From Buddleja alternifolia (lineage: Eukaryota > Streptophyta > Magnoliopsida > Lamiales > Scrophulariaceae): a DNA stretch of 64,000 nucleotides. The translations under genes were made by a program, and so were the position numbers. Position 1 is the stretch's first letter; each line of letters begins with the position of its first letter. The notes beneath the pieces are model-generated. The model was not told where the DNA came from and did no database searches. It saw only the letters and a program-made list of their open reading frames with translations. This document shows, piece by piece, positions 45,577 through 58,019 of the stretch. The stretch covers positions 27,755,953 through 27,819,952 of the forward strand of contig CM033408.1 of NCBI GenBank assembly GCA_019426215.1. Direction: 5' to 3'.

Positions 45577-45768
45577 TTTTTTTCCTGGATATTCGGGTTC
45601 AAATACCCACGGCTTCGTTGTTTGCTTACTGGCTTCATATAATTCAAAAAACACTAGTTTTCTCAATGCTTTTTGTTCATATCTTTCATCAAAAGACGTT
45701 ATTCGATAATGTCTGTTTAGCAGACCCCCTGCTAACCCGAGCGAACATTCGAATATTTGTCCTACATT
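45577..45768 (-). pseudogene. rpoB: Plastid rpoB fragment in nuclear DNA (NUPT)
   Basis: The minus strand encodes [40 protein letters not shown] and [12 protein letters not shown] in one frame. This is the well-conserved segment of the plastid RNA polymerase beta subunit, with perhaps ten changes from what I recall of the plastid protein. Matching starts at AATGTAGGAC (45768) and ends with the PGK codons (45577). A promoterless 190-bp scrap cannot function. The several amino acid changes suggest an old transfer. It sits about 200 bp from the end of the integrated pararetrovirus. Confidence 0.85.
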
Positions 45769-45779
45769 AAATACTCGTT

Positions 45780-46823
45780 TGGCCGAGGGCTTCCAAATAC
45801 ATCATAAGCTAAACCGGTAGAGGGCTATTTTCTTTAAAAAAAAAAAAATACCATTTGGGGGCTATTTACTCAATTAATCTATCTTGAACACTATACAACT
45901 TATGTAACTATTTTTGACTTAAATTATTACTAGCAATTTCTATTTAGTTTTATTTTTTATACTAATTATAATTAGAAAAGTTCTTATATGCATCAAGTCG
46001 TGTCATAATCCTCAACCACATCAACAATTATATAATCACTATTAAGATGCAGAGTTGAAAGACGAACCAAATAATTTAACACTTAATTTGAGATCGTTTG
46101 TTAAAAGCTTTTCATTTGAGCTCAATGCGACTAGTAAAACATGATAATATTATATGTTAAAAAATCAAGCTACTCAAGATCGAATCGTAATATACTCGAT
46201 TAAAACTCCAATTGAGCTTGACTCAATTAACTTTTTTGCAAGAGTTCGAGCATAATTCAAATAAATTTGAACATCGAACAACTCCGAATCGACTCGTTTA
46301 TAATCTTAGATGCAACATAACAGGCAGATATTGCTTTTAATGGTTAAAAGTAGCGTGAAATCACACTCTTGCTCCCTTACGCATATCAACCCCAAACAAA
46401 ACCTCAGTCTGAGACAAGCCTTTTATCTTTCTACAACGAATAATTTCTTGCTAAATTCTCGATTTTTAGGGTTTAATTTCTGAATCCGATCTCAAATTCT
46501 CAGCACAAGCACCCAATTTCCCCTGTTGTTCTTCAGCCATTTCCATCCAAACATTTTTAAATCCTTCGATTTCACCGCCGACAGTGATACAGATCTTTCT
46601 CAGAACCCTAATTTAGTGTTCATTTTCAATTTCTCCCAGTGTTCAGTGATCTTTACTGGGCCGGGAGTTGAAATTTTGAAGCAATTTTAGATGAAAAGTA
46701 GAGAAAAGTAGAAACCCCAATTTTTAGGGTTTAGAATTTTTTTTTTTTTTTTTGTGAATAATGGTATAGTATGAGATTGGGATAGTTAGGATTTCTGCTA
46801 TTGTTAATTGTGTGATTGTAAAG
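45780..46823. promoter_or_regulatory. Upstream region and 5' leader of the NIPA gene
   Basis: The left part is AT-rich with an A run (45835-45849). From about 46320 base composition changes to a plant leader style with CT-rich stretches and TTTTAGGGTTTAA (about 46466), a telobox-like AAACCCTAA element on the minus strand, common near the start of housekeeping genes. A second TTTTTAGGGTTTAG occurs at 46721-46734, followed by a T run. No upstream open frame in this span is supported. Confidence 0.5.
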
Positions 46824-49800
46824 ATGGCGACGGAGGATTCGTTTTCGTATAAGGGGATGTCATCTGATAATATAAAAGGGTTGGTATTGGCATTGTCATC
46901 CAGCTTTTTCATTGGCGCCAGTTTCATTGTTAAGAAAAAGGGATTAAAGAAAGCCGGTGCTTCTGGCGTAAGAGCTGGTAATTTACACTTCATTTTGTAG
47001 TTATGTAGTACCTGCATTTGGCTTGTGTTTGAAAAGCTGAAAATTGAGGAAGTTTTAGTGTTTGGTGTGCTGTTCTGGATATGGCGAATTGGGCTCTGCT
47101 TCGGAAAATGAAGTTGTTTTGTCGGTTTTTGGATGATAGGAAGTGGTGATAGTGTGTTGAGATTGCATTTACTTGTGAAGATGTGTTTTTGTGTCTGATT
47201 ATGTAATGTTGGATATAGGATGGTCTCTTCTGGAACACTAGTTATTATATACAATAAAAGTCTGAAGTTGCTGTCAAAATCAATACTAGATGGATATGTC
47301 TTTCTAGAATAGTATGTTTAATATGCCTTAGGCATTCATAAATGCATTCGCCAACTATGTTTTGGTGCAATAGTTCACCTTTTGCTCTAGAATCACGATT
47401 TGAATATTTCTCTTTCTAACTTTTTCTTGCAGGAGTTGGAGGATATTCATACTTGTACGAGCCATTATGGTGGACAGGCATGATTACAAGTAAGTTGGAT
47501 GTACTATTTGTTTACCTAATATTAAGTGGAACTCGGATCCAGATAATTATCTTGTAATAAAGCATGATGTAACCCAAATGGGCACATTGTAGGCTGAACA
47601 AGAAAATAAACCCATTTTGATGGGGACAATTCTTAGCCATTGGTTTATTCTTTGCTGTATCCTAGTAAATCATTCTTTGCCATTGGTTAATTCTTTGCTG
47701 TATCCTAGTAAGTCATTCTTTGCGTCGTGGAACAATATTCATTAAGAAAAAGTGGAAATAGTCCTTGTTTGGTCTACTAGACCAAATCACCTCGCCATTG
47801 GACTTTCTGTATGTAGATTAGCATATCATGCTGAAGCGTCACAGAAGCGATTCAAAGGACCAACCACCCAAATTGCATATCAAAAGATGAAGTTTTGAAA
47901 TGTATCTCACAACAATATTTATGGTGGATCATTATCTTTGTGTTGATAAAAATTATTGATGTAATGGAGACAATAAATGAGCTACAGATACATAACAAAG
48001 GTTACTAACAAAGATGTGTACAATTATCTGATTCTCTTCCATTCTTTCAACTGATCTAGAATGATCATTAGAAAAACTTTTGTTATTTGCTCATCTCTGT
48101 ATCTTATTTATTACCCTGTCATCCTCTCTTTATTAGTTCCATCTTCAGCCAGCCTTTCTTTGAATCAAAGTGGAAATTGCGTTCTAAATTCTGTTCTTAT
48201 AATGTGATATAAGTTTTCCCTAAAACTGAGTATTTTATTGATTTGTTTCCTGTTGCACCAGTGATCGTCGGAGAAATTGCAAATTTTGCTGCTTATGCAT
48301 TTGCACCGGCCATTCTAGTCACCCCTCTTGGTGCACTCAGCATTATTATCAGGCATGATATCATTTTAGAACCTTAGTTAACTATAATACCTTGTTTTGA
48401 TTTCTAATTCATACGAGTATATTGCAGTGCTGTACTTGCACATATAATTTTAAGGGAGAGGCTACATATTTTTGGTGTTCTTGGTTGTGCTTTATGTGTT
48501 GTGGGCTCCACCACAATTGTCCTACATGCTCCACAAGAACGTGAGATTGAATCCGTGAAAGAAGTCTGGGACCTTGCTACCGAGCCAGGTAATTTTGTGT
48601 TTTGATACTTTCTAAACTATTTGCTTTATTTTTCTACAGAAATCTTCTTTATGTTCTCTGCTGAGCTCAAGACCGTGTATATTTTCTGCAGCTTTTATGT
48701 TTTATGCAGCTCTCGTGATAGCAATCGTCCTTATTCTAATATTCCATTATGTCCCACTATATGGCCAGACACATATATGGTTCTACATTGGTGTTTGTTC
48801 ACTAGTTGGTTCGTTGTCGGTAAGTGTTTCTAATTTCAATATGATGTCTCTTCAGTTAACTCCCCTTCCATCTTGCCAAAAAAGGAAATGAATGTTAATG
48901 TTAAAAATGGTTTTTTGAAAACAAGTTAAAAATATGGGAAATGTTTTGGCAGGTTATGAGTGTAAAAGCACTAGGAATTGCAATGAAGCTGACATTGTCA
49001 GGAATGAACCAGCTAATGTATCCCCAGACATGGACCTTTGCAATGGTTGTCTTGGTTTGTGTCCTCACCCAGATGAATTACCTAAATAAGGTAAAAGGAT
49101 GGTTTCTTTTGTCAATAATACCTTCTTCGCTCTGTTGATGTATTGTGTACTTAGCTTTTCAACTTCTGCTATATCTTTTCATGGAAGTAGAGAGCTCAGC
49201 CCTTGTGATGTAAAAAAGGTGGTAACTCTTTGAGTTTAGTTGTGACCATTTCCGAAGTATGAGACACCTTATATGCTCGATTTGCTCAAACATGTATTTT
49301 CTACTGAGATGCTTTAAATAACACATCCAATTTGTCCCCACCCGAACTAGCGTCGCCCTTTCCTGAGTTTTTCCAGGGTCTTCCTAAGGTTATTTTGGGG
49401 ATTTTGTCTCAAATAGATTATTTATATATTTTTTTTTATTTTTTCTTGCTCGATATCCCCAACATTTTCTGTGGGAACACTTTTAATTTTCACACCATAA
49501 AAATACTTGAGGTCCTAAGAATCCATAATCGACAATTATATTTTTTCTCTAATTATGAAGATATTCAGATACTAATTACTGGCTGCCATTTCTTTACTAT
49601 TTGATTGGCCAGATTTTCATTTGTAGTAATGCGTAACAACTTACTGGTTTCTCTATTCTGATATACTGGGTGGTTTTTGAATGCAGGCCCTCGATACATT
49701 CAACACAGCAGTAGTTTCACCCATTTACTATGTCATGTTCACGTCCTTTACTATCCTGGCTAGTGTGATCATGTTCAAGGTAATCATACTGCTCAGGGTC

Positions 49801-51128
49801 TCATATATGTAGATGAATGGAAAGAAGTGATGATCATTTTTCACATGATTGAATTGACGGATCAAACATGTTCCTATGATGGTGTTAAAACTTAATACCT
49901 GATTAGAAGGGGTTGAGGTTTAATTGGCAAATTTGAGTATTATGTTTCATTTTTAGTGGTTGTGGGGATCCCATGTGGGGTCCACCATACATTGTGATTA
50001 TATGTGGACTTGGAGTCTCGATACCCTAAGAATCATTCTATTATGTTAATGCTTGTTCGAGTATACAACCCCCCCCCCTCGCGGCGCTGACCGTGTCTTC
50101 CGATGCACTTTCCCTATATGCTCTTTGAATTGTTTGCAGAAAAATTGGATAAAATTTAGGGAAAGGACACACATACCCCTCACTTATTTGTGTAGTTACC
50201 AAAACCTCCCCTCACTTATTGGAAATTACCAACACACCCCTCATGTTAAGGTATTTCTTACAATTACACTCCCAAGTATTTAAAATTCTTACAATTTTAC
50301 CCCTGTACTAATAGACCCTGAGGGGGTGTGTTGATAATTTCCAACAAGTGAGGGAAGTTTTGGTAATTACAAAATAAATGAGGGGGTCTGTGTGTAATTT
50401 TCTCTAAAATTAACGCGCTCTGGCTGTTCTCGAAGTTCTCTTTTGTTTTGCCAATTCAGATAGTCCTTTATTCTCAGGAAATAAACTAAATATTGATGTA
50501 ATGAAATTTCGAGGTATTAAGATTAAGAATGTTATTTTCTTAATTTGAGCAGGACTGGGACAGGCAGAACCCAACCCAGATTGTCACGGAAATGTGTGGG
50601 TTTGTGACTATTCTTTCTGGAACCTTTCTTCTTCACAAGACAAAAGACATGGTTGATGGTATGTACTGAATGCTTTCTTCCAGTCTTTATATTGCTCGGT
50701 AATAAATAATCACCCTTCCCTAGCACCACCTTGGGCTAGTAGTCTGAGGTTGCTTTGGATTGAAGGATTTGGGAGTTGCGTTCGTATTAATAATAGCAAA
50801 ACTATTGAGATTATTTGGATAGTTTGAAGTTTCAAATGAGATTTTAAATTCTTCAGCTGCAACGGTTTTGAGATTATTTTCAACCATTGATTATGAATTT
50901 CAAATCTACCCAATATTGGAGGTGTTTGAAATCCTTACATCCATCAATCCAATAATCAAAACAAACTGAATAAATTTCATGGAGATACACTTGATATATA
51001 TAATGGAAGAGTTCTGTAATGACTGTATGTTTGTAGGTTCTTTGTCAATGTCCGCAAGACTTCAAAGGCATGGTGATGAAGAAGAAGGTATCCCTCTAAG
51101 GCGGCAAGAACCCTCGAGATCAACGTGA
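46824..51128 (+). CDS. NIPA-type magnesium transporter, nine exons
   Basis: NIPA proteins are multi-pass membrane transporters implicated in Mg2+ transport. Exons: 46824-46977, 47433-47489, 48262-48352, 48428-48588, 48692-48819, 48953-49090, 49687-49779, 50553-50658, 51037-51128. Together they give 1020 nt, 339 residues plus stop, the usual plant length, with no lesion. The start ([16 protein letters not shown]) precedes the first helix and the family motif [15 protein letters not shown]. Further landmarks are [72 protein letters not shown] and QMNYLNKALDTFN. About nine membrane helices are expected. The C-terminus is hydrophilic with a DEEE cluster. Intron 3 begins GC rather than GT. Intron 7 holds a small transposon. 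This is the only apparently functional gene in the window. Confidence 0.95.
50157..50406. mobile_element. MITE-like inverted-repeat element in NIPA intron 7
   Basis: The left end (AGGGAAAGGACACACATACC) pairs with the reverse complement of the right end (AGAGAAAATTACACACAGACC). Pairing continues through ACCCCTCACTTATT, ACCAAAAC and ACACACCCCCTC. The whole 250 bp can fold. It has no coding capacity. It lies between exons 7 and 8 and does not touch splice sites. Confidence 0.75.
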
Positions 51129-51820
51129 TGTATTTTTTCATCTTTTAACTTTTTAACTCATTTTTGTCGAAATCGAGCTCTAAAAATTATGGTTTTTGGG
51201 AAAGAGACCACACCACACCTATTGATCTTGTATTTTATCCGCAACACAGCATTCTTCTTTGAGATCAGAGAAAGATTACCCCTACGTAATCTTTTTTGAC
51301 TTGATCTCCATTTCAAAAATGATGAGATCTATAAAATATTTTTAGAAATTTCAATTAGATACGTGAATGAATTCGTTACACGATACTTAATTTGGACGGT
51401 AATTTAAGCACGAGGTACAAGTTCAACACATCACAACTGCGACCCACAAAATTTCCAAGGATCTTTCATCGAATTTGGAAGTCAATATTCAATCCTCTTG
51501 TATTCAATTGAACTTTTACTAAATACAAAAGCGCTATTTCCCTTGCGAGAATCAGGAGTTAGTGTAACCGGAAAAAGAAAAAAAAGAAGAAAGAAAGAAA
51601 ATCACGTGTTAGCGGAATTTTCAAAAGATGATGATGGGGCAGATTTTTTGTTCAAATCAAATGTGTGATAAATGTATGCATACGAAGATATAATTTATTA
51701 TTATTATTATAATTTTTGAATGAATTGTTTACATTATGCATATCATGGATACCATCATGTTTGTTGTGAATATGATTCCGCGTGTTCTCCATGTGAACCC
51801 CTTGCAAACATGAGAACTAT
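51129..51820. other. NIPA 3' flank and AT-rich DNA
   Basis: It holds the NIPA 3' untranslated region, whose end is not marked by a canonical AATAAA, then a purine run near 51570-51600. No gene is recognised. Confidence 0.4.
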
Positions 51821-52580
51821 AAATTTTACTGCCATCAGCCACAACTGGAAATGGTTTTGTAGATTCCAACTTACAACCTAATTTCTTGCAGCCTGTAAGT
51901 CCAAGAAATTGTGTTTGCTTCTTGTGCCTATCAAAATGTGTACAAGTTTGCCCATAGAAGAACCAACAACTCTCATGGTTCTGAAATCATGAACGCCAGT
52001 CATCGAGGCATGGTAATCACTCATCTGACTTTCATCCTCAGGTCTAGCATCTGATTTCTCCTCTTCCCACACTTCCTCTATTACTTCAGTTTCCCGCTCA
52101 TCCACTTCATATCCTGTGAACTCCATGATGTACAATTGTTTCCTCTTGCTACACTGGTGGCCTGGTGTGAATCTCTCATCACATCATACACACAAGCCCG
52201 TAGCTCTTTTTTCGTCCAGTTCTTGAGGACTCAGTCTTCTAGATGGAACTAGAGGTGGTGCAGAAGGTGTGTGTGGTGGGTAATTAGGTCTAACAGGTGT
52301 TTGGAAATGGTGTGATGGTGACGGGGAGGGTGAATGAGGATATGGTGAATGGCTTGGCTTGAGGTTGCGGTTAGGGTATGGTGATTTGGCGATTGATGGT
52401 GTGAAACGGTTCGAAAATGGAGTGGGATTTCTTTTGACAGACAAGCTATTGGCATGTTCTTAAAGTTTGGCTAGGCTGATTGCATCTTGTAATGTTCTAG
52501 GTTTGAACATCCTTGCATGGATAGCAATATCATTTATGAGTCTTCCTAGGAAACATCTAATAGCATATGGTTATGTGAAC
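51821..52580 (-). pseudogene. Chromovirus gag-protease fragment
   Basis: The minus strand encodes, in successive frames, a gag tail (HARMFKPRTLQDAISLAKL, about 52520-52465), a Pro/Ser/His-rich linker and RRLSPQELDEKRATGLC. The zinc finger (CDERFTPGHQCSK) follows across a stop near 52183. The protease region follows (ASMTGVHDFRTMRV, about 52020). The protease active site reads IGTRSKHNFLD where family members have DTGSTHNFLD, so the catalytic Asp is lost. RT and integrase are absent. It resembles plant chromoviruses and is unrelated to the two larger gypsy elements here. Confidence 0.75.
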
Positions 52581-52617
52581 ATAACAGAATGGAAAAGACA
52601 TAAATAGAAATAATAAA

Positions 52618-52982
52618 GGGTTAAATACTTTTTACCCACTTGTGTTAGTCTGAAATTGCTAAACACCCCCCTCTGTTAAAACAATATGCAAAAACACCCC
52701 TTTGTTTATGTAAATCCAGCGCGAAACCTCTTTTCCATTAGAAACTTGATAAAATTGTAGTCCTTAAAACATCCATATATCTTTGTTTTGTAGTGAATTT
52801 TAACCCTCCAAACAGGGCAAGATTATATGGATGTTTTAAATGCTATATTTTTATCAAATTTCTAGCGGAAAGGGGATTTCACGCTAGGGTTACATAAATA
52901 AAGGGGTGTTTTTGCCTATTATTTTAATAGAGGGGGTGTTTAGCAATTTTGACCTAACGCAGGGGGTAAAAGTAATTATCCC
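52618..52982. mobile_element. Inverted-repeat element, 365 bp
   Basis: The left half (GGGTTAAATACTTTTTACCC, then AACACCCCCCTCTGTT) pairs with the right half (AGAGGGGGTGTT, then GGGGGTAAAAGTAATTATCCC). The central stretches TCCATATATC and GATTATATGGAT also pair. It belongs to the same general class as the elements at 2402, 22867 and 50157. It has no coding capacity. Confidence 0.7.
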
Positions 52983-53441
52983 AATAATAAAAAAAGGAAA
53001 TACAGAATAAGGAAATAAAGCTGACTTTCTAAAATGGGATTTAACCCTAATTAACCTTCTTTTGTATAATAAATGCAATTCAATTGTGTTGACTTAAGCT
53101 TGACCATGCATGTTTAAACCAATTTGGATCTTCTATTGTAAATGTTGTTGTAATCTTCTATTGCATTTCACATATGAATGATATATGTATAAAATATTTT
53201 CTTGAATATAAATTTAATATGGATTATATACATTTGTTAGACAGGCATAATATACAACACGTCGCAATACAAAATTTGGTGTGGGTTTGAACCCCAACTT
53301 GTTTGCTACGTGTCATCTTTGTATTTGTCTGTCTGTGACAAGTTGCTAAATCACTTATAAACTCGTCTTTAATTTTTTATTGCTTGTTACCTATTTTAAC
53401 TTAGTATTTTTGGAGTTGTATCAAAATAAATCCCAGTTCTT

Positions 53442-53605
53442 TACAAAATCGAACATAATTCTGACTTGAAAAAACCGCGCCACGTCCCTCTCTTTTGTCT
53501 CTACCTCCGCCGCTTAACCTTAAACAAAATCGAATAGAATTCTGACTTGAAACAACCGCGTGTCGCCCCTATCTTTTCGCTGCCACCTCCGTATGGCGGC
53601 GACGC
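53442..53605. repeat. Tandem duplication, 82-bp period
   Basis: ACAAAATCGAA-A-AATTCTGACTTGAAA followed by ACCGCG and a CT-rich tail occurs at 53442 and again at 53524, about 85 percent alike. No gene is recognised around it (52983-53743). Confidence 0.75.
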
Positions 53606-53743
53606 AACCACCACCCTCCCCCTTTCTATCTCTCAGTCTCAATCTCTGGGTAAAGGTTACCATTTCTTGATGAATTTCAATAGGGCATGTATAGGTTAAC
53701 CCGTTTGAAGTTTTCTTGAATTACTCATATCTCTTGCTTTGAC

Positions 53744-54508
53744 TAGGGGTGTACATAAACCCACACAATCCACCCGAATAGCTCAAATCGAGTCGATCCG
53801 CTCGAAAATGTTTAAAATTATTAAATAATAGTGGCAGGTTGGCAATATTGCAACCCACCACTTTCGGGTCGGGTGGTGTGTTTAATAATTGTAATCCGCC
53901 TAACCCGCAACCCAATTACCCGATCGCTAATTGTATATGTCACAAATATATGTATATCTAGTTAAAGGTTAGTGCTAAACTTTGAAAACTATATATGCAT
54001 ATATACTCTCTAATAATAGTGCTTTTATTCATATTTATGTAACACACGTTATTTTTTATTTGAACAAACAAATTGGCTCGTTTGACCGCTCTTGATTTGA
54101 ACTATGTATATGTATATTTTAATGATAAATCTATAAAACAATTTAGTTTTATTAATATTAGAGTTTTCACTCATAACAAGTCATAATAATATGATTTTTA
54201 TATTAATAACACCACTTATTTTTGTATTTCTCACCAACTCAAATTTTTTTAGTTAAATGCACAACAAGTATGTTATTTAGTTTCTTACTTACTAGTTGTA
54301 ACTAAAAGTAAGTTGCAAGAAACATAATTATAATTCGATTACCTGCCAACCCGCCCGATAAATATATTAAACCCGATCGACCCTAACCGTTCAGATTGAA
54401 AAGATAATTATGCGATTTCGATTTGATATCTTGTCAATCCGCACATGTTAGGTGTCCGGTTGAATTTTTGTAGTAATAACCGCCCGAACCCGACTGCGTA
54501 CACCCCTA
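53744..54508. mobile_element. hAT-like nonautonomous element, 765 bp
   Basis: The left end TAGGGGTGTACATAAACCC pairs with the right end GACTGCGTACACCCCTA. The inner GGGT/CCCG-rich words (ACCCGCAACCC; CGCCCGAACCCG) match the style of plant hAT-derived MITEs. The flanking 8 bp (GCTTTGAC; TTCTTGAC) agree at only five positions, so a target duplication is uncertain. The interior is AT-rich and noncoding. Confidence 0.6.
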
Positions 54509-54611
54509 TTCTTGACCATTTACTGCTAATGTTCTTAAAATCGTCATAAGTTGGCCCGCGAAAACTCATTATTCATCGAGGGATACAGTTGATTAGTGAT
54601 GGGCTACGATG

Positions 54612-55380
54612 TACGGACACTCCAAAAAATCACAATGTGCAGTGTCGAACACATAACGGACATGGCATCGCCACGTATCCGACACAACGTGTCCGAAATT
54701 AAAAAAAATTAAAAAAATAAGGACAAGGTGTCGGGCATGGCAAATGGAGTGTCTGACACGTTGGGCTTGGTTTTGACATTTAAAAAACTTTAGGGGCCAA
54801 AATGAAAAAAGAAAAAGAAAAAAGAAAACAGAAGAGATATTTCATCTCACTAGCAGCATGCTTCTGTTGGAGTTATTGGAGAAAAGAAAAGAAAATTGAG
54901 GAGTTCACGTTCTGTGCATCGTTTTCTCTCCCAAAACAGCCATCATCGCCGAAAAAAATATCTTGTCGCTACCGCCGTTAACTGAAGGTAAGGGTACCAA
55001 CCTCTCCTCTCTCAATTTAGGGATCCTAAAATTGTACCCAATTCCCCAATTTTAAACCCCATGTATGATATTTTTATTTATGATTTTAATTAGGCTATTT
55101 AGTTCTTTATTACACAATATTATTAGTATTTACTATTTTGTTTTTAATTATGATGAAGCCTGAAGGTATGAAGCTTTACAGAAATATTGTTTTAATGTAT
55201 TTATGCATTTTTAATGTAAACATGTATATATATATATTTATTTATTTATTTATATAAATAATATAATTAATCTCTTAGTTACACAATGAAGTTTCTATTG
55301 TTTTCTCACTTTCTAAAATGTCTTATTGTTGAAATGTTGATTATTGTCTGATAGGTACTCAACTACTTATAAGAACATAT
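54612..55380 (+). mobile_element. GACAC-family dispersed repeat, long copy
   Basis: The head GGACACTCCAAAAAATCACA is followed by TGTCCGACAC-type words (54650-54770). A stretch near 55335-55370 matches the reverse complement of 3070-3115. The part from 54860 to 55010 looks like a leader or intron-poor genic insert (CTCCCAAAACAGCC), so the copy may hold foreign DNA. Boundaries are approximate. Confidence 0.55.
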
Positions 55381-55948
55381 GTTAGTTAAAACTCGTATTA
55401 TATCCGCATAAAACGCGTACACATGTATAATTAAAAATTACTTTCGTTTCCAGTACACTTTCTGAACATAATGAAAAATATTCGTACTTTTAAATTGAAT
55501 CGTTTAGCACACGACTGTACACGTATTTTATGTATCTCGTATTATACTTGATGAATAATACTCTATATTTGACAAAAAAATATTAATGTTATTTAGAAAA
55601 TAAAATATGCTAAAATTCTTAGTTGAATATTCTATGATTTAAAAACAAAATTATTAATAATTTATCAAAATATTAATTATTGTTAAATAGTGACTCATAC
55701 AAAATATTTTTTTAATAATATAAAAGCAAGAGCAGTCAATATACCTTACAAAATAATATAAAAATAAATCGTATTTTAACTTCCTAATAATTCATTTTTG
55801 TTCGTATTTTACCCGTACGAGTACTAATCCGTTTATTTCCCCTTTCCGTATTTTTTAGCCAATTTTTTCACCGCAACTTTAAATAGAAATTCATAAAATA
55901 CTCGTACTTATTAAATACGGTATGTTTTCCGTCTCGTATTTAACTAAC
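55381..55948. mobile_element. AT-rich element with short terminal inverted repeats
   Basis: GTTAGTTAAA (55381-55390) is the reverse complement of TTTAACTAAC (55939-55948), and words such as CTCGTAT recur near both ends. No open frame. A chance inverted repeat cannot be excluded in such AT-rich DNA. Confidence 0.35.
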
Positions 55949-56029
55949 TAGACTCATAACTCATAAGTTTATAACATATTATTTATATATTCTACATATT
56001 CAACGCCCGGGTGCACAGGATCGTGCCTC

Positions 56030-56414
56030 TTTACTATGCGCGCTCTTTTTTTTCTCATCTTTTATGAAACAACGCCGTTTTTTATTATCTGTTTCCTTTC
56101 TACGAAAACGGTTCAAAAACCCTGCTCTTCACCAAAAATCTAAGCTCTCTCCCTTCGTCCAACTTTTAGATTTTGTATCTAACATTGTTAGGGTTACATT
56201 AGGGCTTGCATCTCCGTTGTCAAAGAAAAATTTCCATTGTTGTGGTTAAAGTTTGGCTTGATTTTCATGGATTTTCACTTCAGTGTGGTGAAACCCCAAT
56301 GTTCCATTCCAAATATTCTTGGAGAGTGTTGGATATTAAATTAGGAAAGTGATCATTCTCTCGACTTCTATTCATTCAAACTTCAACATCTAATCTCATA
56401 TTTTGGCTCATTAT
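56030..56414 (+). other. Possible 5' leader and first exon of an interrupted host gene
   Basis: The stretch has CT-rich leader style (CTCTCTCCCTTCGTCC, TTAGGGTTACATTAGGGC) and an ATG near 56268 opening a 26-codon frame (MDFHFSVVKPQCSIPN). The Copia element begins at 56415. Beyond it (63286 onward) no matching exon is recognised, so the gene call is tentative. Confidence 0.25.
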
Positions 56415-57455
56415 TGTTGTACAAACTTCTGCCAAAACTAAGAACGAACTTGAATACGAACGAGCTTTCTGAAAACCGAAGAATGATAATCGAGGCGAGA
56501 GAACACTCTTTTTTCTTAACGCAAAATTGCCCCGCTACTAGTGGTACGGGTTTATGCAATAGCGTCCCAAGATACAACGATTACAAATTCTGAATTGCGA
56601 ACCACTTCCAATTCAGAATCACAAACGAACAAGAACAACTTGAATATTTAGAGAGAATATATGAAATGCTTATGCTTTTCAGTGTGAAAAAACTGAAGTG
56701 TGGAGTAGCCTATTTATAGGCTTGAAATTCAGACAAAAACTTATACAGAATTAAATCTGCTAATAAAAGTTGATCTGTAACAACAAAGAATTAATCTGGC
56801 TAATTAATCTAGTTGTTACAGATTGGTGACTGTTTGAATTATGTATTCAAACAGTCCTTCTAGAAGCACATTCGAAAATGAAGAAGAAAATGACCAACTT
56901 TTTTCTTCAAAAAACGTGTTTAAGCTTTCAGCAATTTCAGTAGTTAGATTTTTGCTTAGGGAAAAATTTTGGAGCCCAAATTAATTAAATAAATTTGGCC
57001 CAAAAAGATAATACATTAGAGCCCACAAGCCCAGGCCCAAGGACCTCGGACCCGGACCCGGGCCCGGTCACGGTGCGGGCGGATGGACGGACGGCGGCGG
57101 CGGCGGCGCGCGCGTATGGTGAACCGGACCATGGCTAGGTCCTTCCCCCTCACAAAGCCCACAAAAATCTTATGACCCAAAGGGCCAACCCTTTACCTTA
57201 AGACAATTGTAGATAAACTTATTCAACTTATGGTTTATATTCTATGTGGGATATCCACATTCAAACACCTCACTTTAACACTTAATTTCTCATTCGTTAC
57301 TACTCCGAATTGAGAAATTCGAAATGCTAAACTTATCTACTCACGGAGTAGATTAATATTATCCAATAATATTACGTATTCCGGATACGTATGATGTTCG
57401 AATTTCATACACAAAAGTGGTGTTCACACACTTTTTGTACACACAATATCGAACA
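56415..57455 (-). repeat. 3' LTR of the Copia element, 1041 bp
   Basis: It matches the 5' LTR from CAATATC-AACA through to TGTTGTACAAACTTC. It holds a GC-rich block at about 57040-57120 (CCCGGACCCGGGCCC, then CGGCGG runs) that is about 45 bp shorter in the other LTR. Confidence 0.95.
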
Positions 57456-58019
57456 ATCCCCCACACGAATGAAATTAATGCAATGCATGATTCTCTAAAA
57501 TTCGGCCAAAAATTTATCATATCAGAAGAGATAGCTTTTGGCTTTGAACCTTTCTTAGTGAAATATCATCGGATTTACTAGGCTACCCAATAAACGCGAT
57601 GTCTTGAATTGGTTAGTCGTTCGTGTAAAACCAGACAATGATACTCACATGATAAACTCTCTGAGCTATTCTTAATTCTCACTGTTGGGTCCATTTTGGC
57701 CGTGGCACCCCATCTTGGATTCATAAGTGTTTACATTTTACTCAATGTTGAGGCGGCCTACACCTCACACTTACATAGATGACTTCCTAATGGCGAGTAT
57801 CCTGCCATACTCCACTTCGTTTTGACAGTATAGGAATCATTAAAAGCCCAACTTAACCTTTGCTACACTTTGCAGGTTGTACTTCTTTATCCTAGGCAAT
57901 GAGTTTAGAGTTTGTTAAACTCTTAAGTGCCTCACTGAATTTTCACAACTTAGTTGTCCCATTGAACCATGATCTTGGGATCTCCAGTCAACATGGTTGG
58001 GTTTCCTCCGTGTTCATTC

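Noticed and set aside
46724..47254. 176-codon open frame on the minus strand
   Set aside because: It lies across the first exon and intron of the NIPA gene, is low in complexity and matches no family.
53260..53345. Possible SINE with a B box (GGTTTGAACCCC)
   Set aside because: No A box, poly(A) or target duplication was visible.
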